Notes: generated from the letters alone by a model not told the origin. A stretch of DNA of 64,000 bases from Psychrobacter sp. 4Bb (GCF_002836735.1 NZ_PJAS01000077.1:1-64000); one strand, 5' to 3'; shown: positions 48,050-59,296, counted from the first letter of the stretch. Made by a program: numbers and translations.

Positions 48050-49018
48050 ATGGCTTCTGTACCCGATATGGTAAAAAAGCAACCCGCTCGTATCGCGGTT
48101 ATTTTTCCTGGACAAGGATCTCAAGCAGTCGCAATGACGAGTGAGCTTGCTGAAATCTATCCAGAGATACGCGATACATTTACCGAAGCGAGTGAGGCGC
48201 TTGGTGAGGATTTGTGGGCAATCTGTCAGGACGAAGAAAAACTCAATCAAACCCAATATACTCAGCCTGCGCTTTTGACAGCTAGTATTGCTATTTGGCG
48301 TGTCCTACAACAAAAAATAGAAGAGACGCCTTGTTATTTAGCTGGTCACTCTTTGGGCGAGTACAGTGCCCTGTGTGCTGCCAATGTGATATCGCTGGGT
48401 GATGCAGTCACTTTAGTACATAAGCGCGGTCAGTTGATGCAAGAGGCCGTTGTAGGTGTTGATACTGCTATGGCTGCAGTATTAGGACTAGAAGATAACC
48501 GAGTCGAAAACTTGTGTGAGCAAGCAACCGAACATGTCGAAGATGCAGTAGTCGGTGCAGCCAACTTTAATAGTCCAGGACAAGTGGTTATCTCGGGTAA
48601 CGCTGCTGGTGTCAATGCTGTTATTGATAAAGTCAAAAATACTGGCAAAAAATCTGTTCCTCTAAAAGTGAGTGTGCCGTCTCATTGCGCACTTATGGAA
48701 CCTGCCAGCAATGCATTGGCTGAAATACTAGCGGGTATCAAGTTTGATCAGGCAACCATTCCTGTTATACAAAATCGTTATGCACGCGTTGAAACCAGTG
48801 CGGTCGGTATCAAGCAAGCATTGACCGAACAGCTGAGCGAGCCAGTACTGTGGTCAAAAACCATGCAAGAGTTAGCTGACAAGCAAATCAATATCTTAAT
48901 CGAATGTGGCAGTGGTAATGTACTGAGCAATTTGGCGAAGCGTCAAGCGCAGCCAATCGCAAGCTATCCTACTGATAAGCCTGCCCGTCTAGAAAAATTA
49001 TTGGAGGTGTTATTATGA
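48050..49018 (+). CDS. fabD: Malonyl-CoA:ACP transacylase
   Basis: FabD of 322 aa moves malonyl groups from CoA to ACP for fatty-acid elongation. The ATG at 48050 is 9 bases from AAGGA and is preferred over an in-frame TTG three bases from it. Motifs: VIFPGQGSQAVAM, the catalytic Ser in GHSLGEYSAL, the Arg in KRGQLMQ and the His in VPSHCALM. It overlaps fabG by four bases. Confidence 0.97.
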   Translation: MASVPDMVKKQPARIAVIFPGQGSQAVAMTSELAEIYPEIRDTFTEASEALGEDLWAICQDEEKLNQTQYTQPALLTASIAIWRVLQQKIEETPCYLAGHSLGEYSALCAANVISLGDAVTLVHKRGQLMQEAVVGVDTAMAAVLGLEDNRVENLCEQATEHVEDAVVGAANFNSPGQVVISGNAAGVNAVIDKVKNTGKKSVPLKVSVPSHCALMEPASNALAEILAGIKFDQATIPVIQNRYARVETSAVGIKQALTEQLSEPVLWSKTMQELADKQINILIECGSGNVLSNLAKRQAQPIASYPTDKPARLEKLLEVLL

Positions 49019-49743
49019 GCCGTACGATTACATTAGTGACTGGCGCTAGCCGAGGTATTGGCAAAGCAGTGGCCAAACGTTTTGCTAAAGAAGGACATTT
49101 TGTCATTGGAACTGCGACCACTGAAAAGGGCGCAGAGCTTATCGATGACTACCTTCATGACACTGGTGGTATTGGTCGTGTTTTAGACGTACGTGATACT
49201 GCTCAAATTGACAAATTATTTGAAGAGATCGAAAGCGTTTATGGCGCGGTACAAGTATTGGTTAACAATGCCGGTATCACTCAAGATGGTCTACTGATGC
49301 GCATGAAAGATGAAGATTGGGAAAACGTTATTGATACCAATCTGACATCGGTATATCGCATGAGCAAACGTGCCGTACGCGGTATGATGAAAGCACGCCG
49401 CGGCCGTATTATCAACATCACCTCAGTAGTAGCTCAAATGGGCAATGCAGGCCAATCTAACTATGCGGCGACCAAAGCTGGCGTAGAAGGGTTTAGCCGT
49501 ACGCTTGCACGTGAGATTGGTTCACGCCAAGTGACCATTAACTGCGTGGCACCAGGCTTGATCGAAACGGATATGACAGATGAGCTTGATGAGCGTCTAT
49601 TGAACTCTATGTTAGATGCTGTACCTATTAGTCGTCTTGGTCAGCCAGAAGACATCGCTGCAGCGGTACATTTCTTAGCTAGCGATGAGGCCAGCTATAT
49701 CACAGGTGCTGTCATTCCTGTCAATGGTGGCATGTATATGTAG
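49015..49743 (+). CDS. fabG: 3-Oxoacyl-ACP reductase
   Basis: Short-chain dehydrogenase of 242 aa that reduces 3-oxoacyl-ACP with NADPH. TGASRGIGKAVAKRFA is the cofactor loop, NNAGITQDGLLMRM the NNAG motif, and the Ser-Tyr-Lys triad is in NITSVV and NYAATKAGVEG. The end GAVIPVNGGMYM is typical. It is coupled to fabD. Confidence 0.97.
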   Translation: MSRTITLVTGASRGIGKAVAKRFAKEGHFVIGTATTEKGAELIDDYLHDTGGIGRVLDVRDTAQIDKLFEEIESVYGAVQVLVNNAGITQDGLLMRMKDEDWENVIDTNLTSVYRMSKRAVRGMMKARRGRIINITSVVAQMGNAGQSNYAATKAGVEGFSRTLAREIGSRQVTINCVAPGLIETDMTDELDERLLNSMLDAVPISRLGQPEDIAAAVHFLASDEASYITGAVIPVNGGMYM

Positions 49744-49837
49744 TCAATATACGAGCGTTACATAGTTATAATAAAAAACTGTGTGAACGAGTGTAAACTA
49801 TAATAAAGGGTGCTATAATGACGGATACTTTTGAGTC

Positions 49838-49863
49838 AAAGCCCTGTATGATAACAGGGCTTT
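49838..49863 (+). terminator. Intrinsic terminator after fabG
   Basis: AAAGCCCTGT (49838-49847) pairs with ACAGGGCTTT (49854-49863) with a six-base loop; the T-run is short. It separates fabDG from acpP. Confidence 0.7.
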
Positions 49864-49913
49864 ATTAGACATCAGACAAACTGTATAACATGTCATAGAG
49901 TACTCAGACAGCA

Positions 49914-49942
49914 TTGCTGGTCTGGCAAACGCATTTTATATA
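49914..49942 (+). promoter_or_regulatory. Candidate acpP promoter
   Basis: TTGCTG (49914-49919) and TATATA (49937-49942), spacer 17, lie between the fabG terminator and acpP. A separate promoter suits the high demand for acyl carrier protein. Confidence 0.35.
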
Positions 49943-50013
49943 CCATGCTATAGCGTTAAATAAGGCGATATAGCAGTTTATTAAAAATAATAGATGATAA
50001 CGGAGTGATCTAC

Positions 50014-50250
50014 ATGAGTAATGATATCGAGCTAAGAGTAAAAGCAGCAGTAGCTGAGCAACTAGGTATGAATGTTGAAGACATCAACAACGATGCTTCA
50101 TTCATGGAAGACCTAGGTGCAGATTCTTTAGATCTAGTTGAATTGGTTATGTCATTTGAAAGTGATTTTGGTATCACTATTCCTGATGAAGATTCTGCAG
50201 AATTGACTACTGTTCAAAAAGCAATCGATTACGTACAAGCCCAACTATAA
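50014..50250 (+). CDS. acpP: Acyl carrier protein
   Basis: ACP of 78 aa; the start at 50014 ([19 protein letters not shown]) is 8 bases from GGAG. The phosphopantetheine serine is in [12 protein letters not shown]. The protein is highly acidic. fabF, which usually follows acpP, is not next; a BON-LysM gene is. Confidence 0.97.
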   Translation: MSNDIELRVKAAVAEQLGMNVEDINNDASFMEDLGADSLDLVELVMSFESDFGITIPDEDSAELTTVQKAIDYVQAQL

Positions 50251-50279
50251 TTTGCTACTTATTTAGCAGATTTATAATG

Positions 50280-50310
50280 CCGCTTATCTGATTAGATAGG
50301 CGGTTTTTTT
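50280..50310 (+). terminator. Intrinsic terminator after acpP
   Basis: CCGCTTATCT (50280-50289) pairs with AGATAGGCGG (50294-50303), including one T-G pair, and seven T follow. The rest of the gap to 50533 shows no gene. Confidence 0.85.
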
Positions 50311-50532
50311 ATGGGTGCGTGATTGTTATTTTCAAATGCAGCAATCGAATTTAACATTGACTACGTCAATTCAACATTATTCAACATACTATTACTATCT
50401 ACATCGACTCCTTTTATCTATACTCATAACAGTAAGTCGTAGAAAAAGACGCCAGTTAGATTTTCAGTATATTGTCTGACTATGTGTTTTATGAAAAGAA
50501 TGATAAATAATAATATTTCAAGGAGTAGATAT

Positions 50533-51042
50533 ATGGGTATGTTTAGCTTTGCAAAAGATATCGGTGATAAGATTTTTAACCGTGATGACGAAAAGCATGA
50601 TGCTAAGACAGAAACGAAAGCAGATGCCAATACACCAGTACAAAGCAGTGAGCCGAGTGCACAATCAGTGGCAAATATTTTGTTGCGCCGTATTCAGCAG
50701 CAAAACCTCAATATCAGTAACCTAAAAATCAAATATAATGGTTCTACAGATACTGCAGAAATCAGTGGTAATGCTAAAACTCAAGCTGATCGTGAAAAAG
50801 CAATTATCGCTATCGGTAACGTGCAAAACGTTGCAAAAGTTATTGATAACATCGATATTGAAGAAGATGCACCTGAATCTACAATGTATACGGTAAAGTC
50901 TGGTGACAGCTTATCTAAGATTGCTAAAGAAGTTTATGGTTCATCTGGCGACTATATGAAAATATTTGAAGCGAACAAGCCAATGTTATCTGATCCAGAT
51001 AAAATCTATCCAGGTCAAGTACTACGTATTCCTAAGCCATAA
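50533..51042 (+). CDS. kbp: BON and LysM domain protein, Kbp (YgaU)-like
   Basis: A 169-aa protein starting at 50533 (MGMFSFAKDIGDKIF), with AGGAG 7 bases upstream. A BON domain (about 55-110: RRIQQQNLNISNLKIKYNGSTDTAEISGNAKTQADREKAIIAIGNV) is followed by a LysM domain (YTVKSGDSLSKIAKEVYG to IYPGQVLRIPKP). This order defines E. coli Kbp, a cytoplasmic potassium-binding protein. There is no signal peptide. The linker after the N-terminal motif is longer than in E. coli. Confidence 0.85.
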   Translation: MGMFSFAKDIGDKIFNRDDEKHDAKTETKADANTPVQSSEPSAQSVANILLRRIQQQNLNISNLKIKYNGSTDTAEISGNAKTQADREKAIIAIGNVQNVAKVIDNIDIEEDAPESTMYTVKSGDSLSKIAKEVYGSSGDYMKIFEANKPMLSDPDKIYPGQVLRIPKP

Positions 51043-51092
51043 TGTTAAGAGAAGCGTATAGAAAAATAATACTTTAAATATGATATTCTAAT

Positions 51093-51126
51093 AAAAAAAG
51101 CCTCTTATTATTAAGAGGTTTTTTTT
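51093..51126. terminator. Intrinsic terminator after kbp
   Basis: CCTCTTA (51101-51107) pairs with TAAGAGG (51112-51118), flanked by seven A and eight T. It separates kbp from the convergent queG. Confidence 0.9.
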
Positions 51127-51188
51127 ATGTTGTACACTTCAAATAACCATTTTATCTCAGGGAGATTTGATAATCATAAAACAATTGG

Positions 51189-52346
51189 TTAATTGGTTAA
51201 GTCTAGCTTATTATGTTGCTCAGCTAGAGCCCATTCGATATGTTCGTCAAGCATAGTGTTATGTAGAGTTAACTTGGACTTCAACTGCTCAACCACCTCT
51301 AAACTGGCATTAGCGTTACCAAGACCAATCGCAATATTGCGCAAAAAATTCACATAGCCGGTGCGTCTTAGTGGGCTACCTTGAGTGTTCTTCATAAAGT
51401 CGGCTTCTTGCCACTGCCATAGTTCAAGCAAGCTACTATTATCCAATCCATGCCTTGGTGCGAAGTCATTGACGGTCGTAAGGTTTGCATAGCGATTCCA
51501 TGGACAGATTAACTGACAATCATCACAGCCAAAAACCCGATTGCCAATTGCGCGTCGGTACTTAGTATCGATAATACCGTCGTGCTCAATCGTTAAATAA
51601 GAGATGCAGGCAGATGCATTGAGCTCATGGGGCGCTACAATTGCTTGAGTAGGGCATATGTCAATACAAGCGCTGCAACTACCACAGTGTTCTTTGACAG
51701 GTTCGTCATCGGGTAACTCAAGGCTCAAAAACAACTCACCCAGCACAAAGAATGAGCCCGCTTGTTTATTGATTAATAACGTATGCTTGCCTGTCCAGCC
51801 AAGACCTGCAGCATCTGCGATAGGCCGCTCAAATATAGGCGCAGAATCGCTAAAAGGTCTGAAGACAAATTCTCTTTCTGCACCGATACCTAGATGTTGC
51901 CATGCAGGAAGCATTGCTTCAATATTCAAGGCCAACTGCTTCAAACGGCTACGCATCGTCTTATGATAGTCACGTCCTCTGGCGTAACGTGCGATGATGC
52001 CTTGATTAGGGTGATCGTTGTCCGCGACAGCACGTGGTGTCGGTGCCTGAGTTAGATAATCCATTCGTACACTGATAATGGTCTTTGCACCATCTACTAA
52101 TTCCTCGGGGTGAGCACGCAGATGATGATTGTTATGCATAAACTGTAATTGACCCTCGTAGCCTTTACCGAGCCACTGCTGTAGCTGTTCAATTTGCTGG
52201 GTGAACAAAGGATGGTGGACAGATAAAAATCCACAGTCAGCAAATCCCAGCGTTTGTGCTTGCGCTTTGATCCACTGCTTAACATCTGCTGTGGTTGCAA
52301 ATACAGTTGGGTTCGTAATGGTGATTTTGTTTTTATCAGTAGGCAT
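51189..52346 (-). CDS. queG: Epoxyqueuosine reductase
   Basis: QueG of 385 aa performs the last step of queuosine biosynthesis in tRNA, reducing epoxyqueuosine with cobalamin and two 4Fe-4S clusters. The iron-sulfur motifs are CGSCSACIDICPTQAIV and FGCDDCQLICPWNR. RYARGRDYHKTMRSRLKQL and FRPFSDSAPIFERPIADAAGLGWTGKHTLLI are typical of the N-terminal half. The C-terminal HEAT-like part includes LRRTGYVNFLRNIAIGLGN. Confidence 0.95.
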   Translation of the reverse strand: MPTDKNKITITNPTVFATTADVKQWIKAQAQTLGFADCGFLSVHHPLFTQQIEQLQQWLGKGYEGQLQFMHNNHHLRAHPEELVDGAKTIISVRMDYLTQAPTPRAVADNDHPNQGIIARYARGRDYHKTMRSRLKQLALNIEAMLPAWQHLGIGAEREFVFRPFSDSAPIFERPIADAAGLGWTGKHTLLINKQAGSFFVLGELFLSLELPDDEPVKEHCGSCSACIDICPTQAIVAPHELNASACISYLTIEHDGIIDTKYRRAIGNRVFGCDDCQLICPWNRYANLTTVNDFAPRHGLDNSSLLELWQWQEADFMKNTQGSPLRRTGYVNFLRNIAIGLGNANASLEVVEQLKSKLTLHNTMLDEHIEWALAEQHNKLDLTN

Positions 52347-52591
52347 AGATAGTAGGTGCTTATTAGATGGTTTTCTCGTTTGTTTTAATCAGATTATTCA
52401 TATCTGACAATCAGAGATAATGTAAATACCGCTATGATAAGCCAGTGAGCAATGAGTGCAAGTATAAAAGAAAATAAACTCATATTCATATTGATACATA
52501 AGTCGAGATAAGCTTTTGCTAAGCTGATATGAGAAATGAGCAACCAAATTTAGATAAAATAAAAAATGAGTAGAAACACCAAGGATAAGTT

Positions 52592-54415
52592 ATGAGAAAT
52601 AATACCAATTTATCACCTATAAAAAATACAAAACCTATTGCGCTATATAGTAGTAAGCAGATTTATGCGATGGAACAGGCTTGGTTTGCAGAGGGGTACG
52701 ATAGTTTTGGTTTGATGAAACAAGCCGCTTGGCAAATGACACAGCAAATAGAGCAGATTTATGAGCGAAAAACCGTCAGTGCCAGCCATTCTGCCAATAC
52801 TAACGTTTATCACCGTAGTGCTCATCCACGTCGAGCAAGTATCTGGGTAGGGAAAGGCAACAATGGTGGTGATGGCTGGCTCATCGCTCATTATTTACAG
52901 CAAGCTGGCTGGCAAGTAGAAGTAATAACGGTTGGTTTTATTAAAGATGATTTTGATCTCCATGATCAATCAGTAACTTCTAAAACTCCTAGCGATAAAG
53001 ATAGCGATAGTAGCAATATTACTGACGCGACAAGGGCGTTACGAATAGCCCTAGCTAGCAGCTGTCACTATCAACGGTTTGAAGACATTGTTAATCACGA
53101 TGATGCGAATAAAGTAAACTTGCCAGCTGACATTTATATCGATGCATTATTTGGTATTGGCTTAGATCGTGCACCAGAGGGAGCCTATAAAGCAGCTATT
53201 AACGCTTTTAACAACGTTACTCAGCAAAATAACGCACTAGCAATAGCAGTTGATATTCCAAGTGGTTTAGTGGCTTCTACTGGTGAAGTGTTCGAGCGCA
53301 TAGCAATACAAGCTGACGTGACTCTATGTTTGATTGCGCGTAAGTTTGGTCTGCATACTAAAGATGGTACAGATTATAGCGGAGACGTAATCGATATACC
53401 GTTGATACCTTATCAAAAAGCATGCCAGCAAATAGCTAGCCATCATACGATAGCTGAGAAAAATGCCAGTCAAGCATTTGAGCCAGTTGCTACGCTGCTG
53501 ACGGCTGCACATAGTATGAAGCCACGTCGCCAGAACAGCTACAAAGGCAGCTATGGTCATGTATTAATCATTGGCGGAAATCGCGTCGATGGCTCTCAAG
53601 GTATGGGCGGAGCTGCCATACTGTCTGCGGCCAGTACGATGGCGACAGGTGCTGGTAAAATAACAGTTGCCTGTCATGAGGCTTTTCATGGGTCGTTACT
53701 GACTTCATTGCCAGATGCGATGACTATTAATCTACATGACGCAAGCGGCGTAAAAGGTCTGATTAAGCAGGCTAGTGTCGTTGCTATTGGGATGGGACTT
53801 GGCCGTGACGAAAAAGCCAAAGCATTATTTATTGATTATGTACAGGCTGCTATAGAGAATGAAAAATCAATTGTGATCGATGCAGATGGACTTTATCACT
53901 TGGCATCGCTGCACATGGACAATCATGAGCTAATAGCAGAGCTACGAGAATATAGTACTAATCATCGGGTTTGCTTGACGCCACATAGTGGGGAAGCAGC
54001 TAGATTACTTGATCAAAAGATAAGTAAGATTGAGTCCAATAGACTGCAAGCTATAAAACAGTGCGCTGCAATATATGGTGGTAACTGGGTATTAAAAGGG
54101 GCAGGATCATTAGTGCTAGAACAAGAAGAGGGAAGAGAGAATGTATACGTCTGTGATGTGGGTAATGCTGGTATGGCAACCGCTGGCATGGGTGATGTGC
54201 TATCTGGGGTAACCGCTGGACTATTGGCACAGCAAGATTTATCAGCAGAGGCACGTAGCTTACATCAAGCAGTTCTTATACATGGGTTTGCAGGAGATGT
54301 ATTGGTGAATCAAGCGAATAGCGATATCAATACATTGCTAGTGGGGCAAAGAGGGCTACAAGCTCAAGATATGCCAGCAGCCATTCGTCACGTCATGCAG
54401 CTTATGATAATTTAA
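52592..54415 (+). CDS. nnr: Bifunctional NAD(P)HX epimerase / ADP-dependent dehydratase
   Basis: Repair enzyme of 607 aa for hydrated NADH and NADPH. The N-terminal YjeF_N epimerase domain (about 15-250) has the dinucleotide motif VGKGNNGGDGWLIA and ALFGIGLDR. The C-terminal dehydratase (carbohydrate-kinase-like, about 290-600) has KGSYGHVLIIGGN, TPHSGEAARLL and the active-site region AGMATAGMGDVLSGVTAGLLAQ. An insert near residues 125-145 (SVTSKTPSDKDSDSSN) lengthens the first domain. AAGGAT lies 5 bases before the ATG. It is divergent from queG across a 245-base gap. Confidence 0.95.
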   Translation: MRNNTNLSPIKNTKPIALYSSKQIYAMEQAWFAEGYDSFGLMKQAAWQMTQQIEQIYERKTVSASHSANTNVYHRSAHPRRASIWVGKGNNGGDGWLIAHYLQQAGWQVEVITVGFIKDDFDLHDQSVTSKTPSDKDSDSSNITDATRALRIALASSCHYQRFEDIVNHDDANKVNLPADIYIDALFGIGLDRAPEGAYKAAINAFNNVTQQNNALAIAVDIPSGLVASTGEVFERIAIQADVTLCLIARKFGLHTKDGTDYSGDVIDIPLIPYQKACQQIASHHTIAEKNASQAFEPVATLLTAAHSMKPRRQNSYKGSYGHVLIIGGNRVDGSQGMGGAAILSAASTMATGAGKITVACHEAFHGSLLTSLPDAMTINLHDASGVKGLIKQASVVAIGMGLGRDEKAKALFIDYVQAAIENEKSIVIDADGLYHLASLHMDNHELIAELREYSTNHRVCLTPHSGEAARLLDQKISKIESNRLQAIKQCAAIYGGNWVLKGAGSLVLEQEEGRENVYVCDVGNAGMATAGMGDVLSGVTAGLLAQQDLSAEARSLHQAVLIHGFAGDVLVNQANSDINTLLVGQRGLQAQDMPAAIRHVMQLMII

Positions 54416-54437
54416 TATTTGCTTTCAAGAGGTCTGA

Positions 54438-54935
54438 CTAGGTAGAAGGGTTGGAGCAATACTGAGTAATTGCTTGCTGTACACGCTCGCGCTTAAGCTC
54501 AATCTCACGGCCATCTAGGTATTGACGTTTACCGTTGGCATCCATTTCATAGATACGGCCGCCGACATTGAGGTTAGTTAAATTGTTACGTAGTGATTGG
54601 CAGCGTTGAGCATTAGCCTGAGCTTCTTGTTCTTTAATACGTGCTTCAAGTGCTGCTACTCGTTGTTCTTCTGCCGTTTGAGCATTGCTGCTCTGGTTGG
54701 GATCTGTTTTTCCTGCCATTTGTCCTGCATTGTTCTGTCTGCCGTCACTACGAAACTCAATCAGTTCAATATTTTTGCCGACTTGCGGCGCATGTTGGCT
54801 ATATTTTACTTCACCATGTGCCCCAATAGATTTATAAACTTGAATAGCCTGACTGGCATTCATGGACAGCATTAGCATACACGCAGTACTCATCAACAGT
54901 TTGGCAGCGGTATTTATCTTAGACGCATATGCCAT
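54438..54935 (-). CDS. DUF4124-domain periplasmic protein
   Basis: A 165-aa exported protein of unknown function. The signal peptide (about 1-30, ending ASQA) precedes the DUF4124 core IQVYKSIGAHGEVKYSQHAP. Next comes an Ala/Gln/Glu-rich coiled segment (EEQRVAALEARIKEQEAQANAQ) and a Cys-containing tail (CQSLRNNLTNLNVGGRIYEMD, then YCSNPST). The two cysteines may bond. The family is common in gammaproteobacteria; the role is unknown. Confidence 0.8.
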   Translation of the reverse strand: MAYASKINTAAKLLMSTACMLMLSMNASQAIQVYKSIGAHGEVKYSQHAPQVGKNIELIEFRSDGRQNNAGQMAGKTDPNQSSNAQTAEEQRVAALEARIKEQEAQANAQRCQSLRNNLTNLNVGGRIYEMDANGKRQYLDGREIELKRERVQQAITQYCSNPST

Positions 54936-55104
54936 AGTAGCAATCCTTTTATTTAATAAAAATCAAATGTATATGGGTGTAAATATAACACTTGAACGTT
55001 TTATTGGTAGTAATAATGTATCGACTATCGATTCTAGCAAATAATACTTATCAATGTATATTATTTAATAACTAATAGTTTGGGATAGGCTTTAGAAGTT
55101 TTTC

Positions 55105-55821
55105 TTGACAATAACTCGTAAACCATCGAATATAATAGCAGTTGATTGGTCAGTGAGCGGCTTTTACGATGTTGCCGTGGCACTTGAGAAAGAAAACGAC
55201 GAGTTACTTATCGGTAGCTTACGCAGTTTTATTTCCTTTGTGATAATGATATAGCAAGCATAGTGGCATAACGACCACTGTTGATAGCGATACATTGTCT
55301 CCGGACTTATCTGTCTACAATGACTAAGATAAACTTATTATTTGAAATGTGCTAAATGTGTTTTTAGCAGTTGTATCAAACGCGATATAGTACGCCGTTA
55401 AGAGGTTTCACTAAAGCCTGTTGTAAGTTCTAAAGATCTTATAATTTAGCATTGGTTATGAAGTTTTTTTGCTTGTGTATATCTGTGTATATCGATGCAT
55501 CTGTACAAATAAAGTCACACGAATAAAGTCACAATAGGTACTTGCTAGTATCGAATCTCAATAATAAGCGTCTTCTTTTATAGATGCACTCGCATCTTGT
55601 CACTGTATATCGATAAACATCCATCACAAAGCTGACCTAAAATACACTGCTATGTTTGATTAGTATTGTCCTATCAGACAGTGTTAATTAAACCTATTAG
55701 GCAGATATTCTTGATATGGACAAGAATTAGCGATCATTCAGTAAGTGGAAATAACGACGGTAAGTAATTATTTTTACTCATAGAATCCCGCAAATTCTCG
55801 CCGCAAAAAAAGGTGATGACA
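55105..55821 (+). promoter_or_regulatory. Promoter candidate and long leader of ilvBNC
   Basis: The 54936-55821 stretch has no full gene. TTGACA (55105-55110) and TATAAT (55131-55136) are perfect hexamers but 20 bases apart. If used, the leader is about 680 bases. It contains a perfect 10-bp tandem duplication of TGTGTATATC (55474-55493) and a 12-base direct repeat AATAAAGTCACA (55508-55519, 55522-55533). Short frames with several Leu, Ile or Val codons start at 55169, 55320 and 55458, but none has a convincing ribosome-binding site, and no terminator is seen before ilvB. Confidence 0.35.
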
Positions 55822-57648
55822 GTGACGCAAACCACGCAAAGTCCGAACATGACGGGACATACCCAAACGGGTAATGCCGCCAAAAATTTTGAACAAAAGC
55901 AACAACGTCTTGCAGAAGGTAGTGCACAGCCTGTGATGCTATCGGGCGCTGAAATGCTGGTGCAAGCACTGACTGACGAAGGTGTCGAATACATCTTTGG
56001 CTATCCAGGTGGTGCGGTCTTACACATTTATGATGCGCTGTTTCAGCAAGAAAATATTGAGCACATCTTAGTACGTCATGAGCAAGCAGCGGGCCACATG
56101 GCCGATGCTTATTCGCGAGTGACTGGTAATACTGGTGTCGTGTTGGCCACATCAGGCCCTGGTGCGACCAATACCGTGACAGCTATTGCTACTGCCTTTA
56201 TGGATTCTGTACCAATGGTTGTAATCGCAGGTCAGGTACCAAGCAGCCTAATCGGTGAAGATGCTTTCCAAGAAACAGATATGGTAGGTGTATCACGTCC
56301 TATCGTTAAGCATAGCTTTCAAGTACGCCATGCTAGCGAAATTCCAATGATTGTGAAAAAGGCATTTTATATTGCCCAGACTGGTCGCCCAGGCCCTGTA
56401 GTCATTGATGTGCCAAAAGACATGACTGCGCCTAGCGAAAAGTTTGCTTACGAATATCCAGAAGAAGTATTTATACGCTCGTATCAGCCTTCACTCAAAG
56501 GTCATAGTGGTCAAATCAAAAAAGCCATTGAAACGCTATTAGCAGCGCAGCGTCCAGTTGTATATGCAGGCGGCGGTGTGATTTGGAGCAATGCGCACGA
56601 AGAATTAACAGATCTTGCACATCGTCTGAATTTACCAGTGACCAACACCTTGATGGGTCTTGGTACGTTCCCTGGCTCTGATCGTCAGTTCTTAGGTATG
56701 CTTGGCATGCACGGTACTTACGAAGCCAATATGAGTATGCACCATGCTGATGTGATTTTGGCCGTCGGCGCGCGTTTCGATGATCGTGTGACCAACAACG
56801 TTAAAAAATTCTGCCCTAACGCAACCATCATTCATATCGATATCGATCCTGCTTCGATCTCAAAAACGATTCTTGCGCACATTCCTATCGTAGGTGATGT
56901 GAAGTCGGTCTTAACGGACATGCTAGAGATTGTTGGTCAAGACAAGCAGCTAGAGCAGCACGCATTGCTCGATTGGTGGTCACAAATTAATGAGTGGCGT
57001 AAGCGTCATGGCTTACGTTATGACACCAGCACAGATAATGGCATTAAGCCACAAAGTGTCGTACAAGCTCTAGATAAAGTGACTAATAGTAACGCTATTA
57101 TCACAAGTGACGTCGGTCAGCATCAGATGTTCGCAGCTCTTTACTATACTTACAATGAGCCACGTCAATGGCTGAATTCAGGTGGTCTTGGTACCATGGG
57201 TGTTGGTCTGCCGTATGCAATGGCTGCCAAACTTGCCAATCCTGAGCGTGATGTGGTTTGTATTACTGGTGAAGGCTCTATTCAGATGAATATCCAAGAG
57301 CTATCGACCTGCTTACAGTATAACTTACCAGTTAAAATTCTGAACATTAACAATGCGCAGCTTGGTATGGTGAAGCAGTGGCAAGATATGCTGTATGAAG
57401 GTCGTCATGCCCAGTCTTATATGAACTCCTTACCAGATTTTGTCAAATTGGCTGAAAGCTATGGTCATGTCGGTATCAAAATTACTGACCCTGCAACCAT
57501 GGAAGCACAATTGGCTGAAGCAATGGCTATGAAAGACAAACTGGTATTTATCGATGTTTACGTCGATCGTAATGAGCATGTATATCCAATGCAAATCGCT
57601 GGACAGGCCATGCGTGATATGTGGTTAACAAAAGGGGAGCGTACCTAA
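55822..57648 (+). CDS. ilvB: Acetolactate synthase large subunit
   Basis: Thiamine-diphosphate enzyme that condenses pyruvate (or pyruvate and 2-oxobutyrate), the first common step to Val, Leu and Ile. Start codons crowd at 55813, 55816 and 55822; the GTG at 55822 is 8 bases from AAGG and is preferred, giving 608 aa. Motifs: [15 protein letters not shown], the catalytic Glu in [23 protein letters not shown] and the ThDP-binding [29 protein letters not shown]. An N-terminal extension of about 40 residues is rich in Gln, Asn and Thr. Its stop overlaps ilvN. Confidence 0.95.
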   Translation: MTQTTQSPNMTGHTQTGNAAKNFEQKQQRLAEGSAQPVMLSGAEMLVQALTDEGVEYIFGYPGGAVLHIYDALFQQENIEHILVRHEQAAGHMADAYSRVTGNTGVVLATSGPGATNTVTAIATAFMDSVPMVVIAGQVPSSLIGEDAFQETDMVGVSRPIVKHSFQVRHASEIPMIVKKAFYIAQTGRPGPVVIDVPKDMTAPSEKFAYEYPEEVFIRSYQPSLKGHSGQIKKAIETLLAAQRPVVYAGGGVIWSNAHEELTDLAHRLNLPVTNTLMGLGTFPGSDRQFLGMLGMHGTYEANMSMHHADVILAVGARFDDRVTNNVKKFCPNATIIHIDIDPASISKTILAHIPIVGDVKSVLTDMLEIVGQDKQLEQHALLDWWSQINEWRKRHGLRYDTSTDNGIKPQSVVQALDKVTNSNAIITSDVGQHQMFAALYYTYNEPRQWLNSGGLGTMGVGLPYAMAAKLANPERDVVCITGEGSIQMNIQELSTCLQYNLPVKILNINNAQLGMVKQWQDMLYEGRHAQSYMNSLPDFVKLAESYGHVGIKITDPATMEAQLAEAMAMKDKLVFIDVYVDRNEHVYPMQIAGQAMRDMWLTKGERT

Positions 57649-58145
57649 TGCAACAACAACATCTGATTTCGGTATTGATGGAAAACGAAGCGGGTTCGTT
57701 GTCGCGGTTAGTCGGCTTGTTCTCACAACGTGGCTACAATATCGAAACTTTGAACGTCGCGCCTACTGATGATCCAAGTATCTCACGTCTAACAGTTACG
57801 ACCATTACGTCACCTGAAAGAATTGAGCAGATCACCAAACAATTGCATAAATTGATTGAAGTGGTTAAAGTGCTTAATCTGACGGAGAACGTACACGTTG
57901 AGCGTGAATTGATGCTCATCAAAGTCCGCGCAACAGGCGGTGTGCGTGAAGAGATTAAACGTAGCGCAGACATTTTCCGCGCACAAATCGTCGATGTAAA
58001 TTCTAACTTATATACGATTCAAATCGTGGGTGACAAAGCCAAACTTGATGGTTTTATCGATGTGATTGGCCGTGAGCGCATTATGGAAGTGGTTCGCTCA
58101 GGTGTTATCGGTATTGCCCGCGGTGAAAAGACTCTAAGCATTTAA
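57648..58145 (+). CDS. ilvN: Acetolactate synthase small (regulatory) subunit
   Basis: ACT-domain subunit of 165 aa, also called ilvH, which stimulates the catalytic subunit and confers valine inhibition. The start at 57648 ([42 protein letters not shown]) shares a base with the ilvB stop (TAATG). The N-terminal ACT domain has the GS and RGYNI ligand-site features; the C-terminal domain follows from about residue 80. Confidence 0.96.
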   Translation: MQQQHLISVLMENEAGSLSRLVGLFSQRGYNIETLNVAPTDDPSISRLTVTTITSPERIEQITKQLHKLIEVVKVLNLTENVHVERELMLIKVRATGGVREEIKRSADIFRAQIVDVNSNLYTIQIVGDKAKLDGFIDVIGRERIMEVVRSGVIGIARGEKTLSI

Positions 58146-58231
58146 TTATTTATCAAAACCAGTTTAAACCAATATTTATTTATCTAATCAACAAAGCGCT
58201 TATCTTAGTTATTATATTGACTACAGCATAA

Positions 58232-59296
<1,065 letters not shown>

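Noticed and set aside
54862..55044. 60-codon plus-strand frame overlapping the start of the DUF4124 gene
   Set aside because: It is antisense to a signal-peptide coding region and has no supporting site.
55169..55526. Possible ilv leader peptides (starts at 55169, 55320 and 55458)
   Set aside because: None has a clear ribosome-binding site, none has a dense run of Ile/Val/Leu codons, and no terminator/antiterminator pair was found; kept only as a question in the findings.
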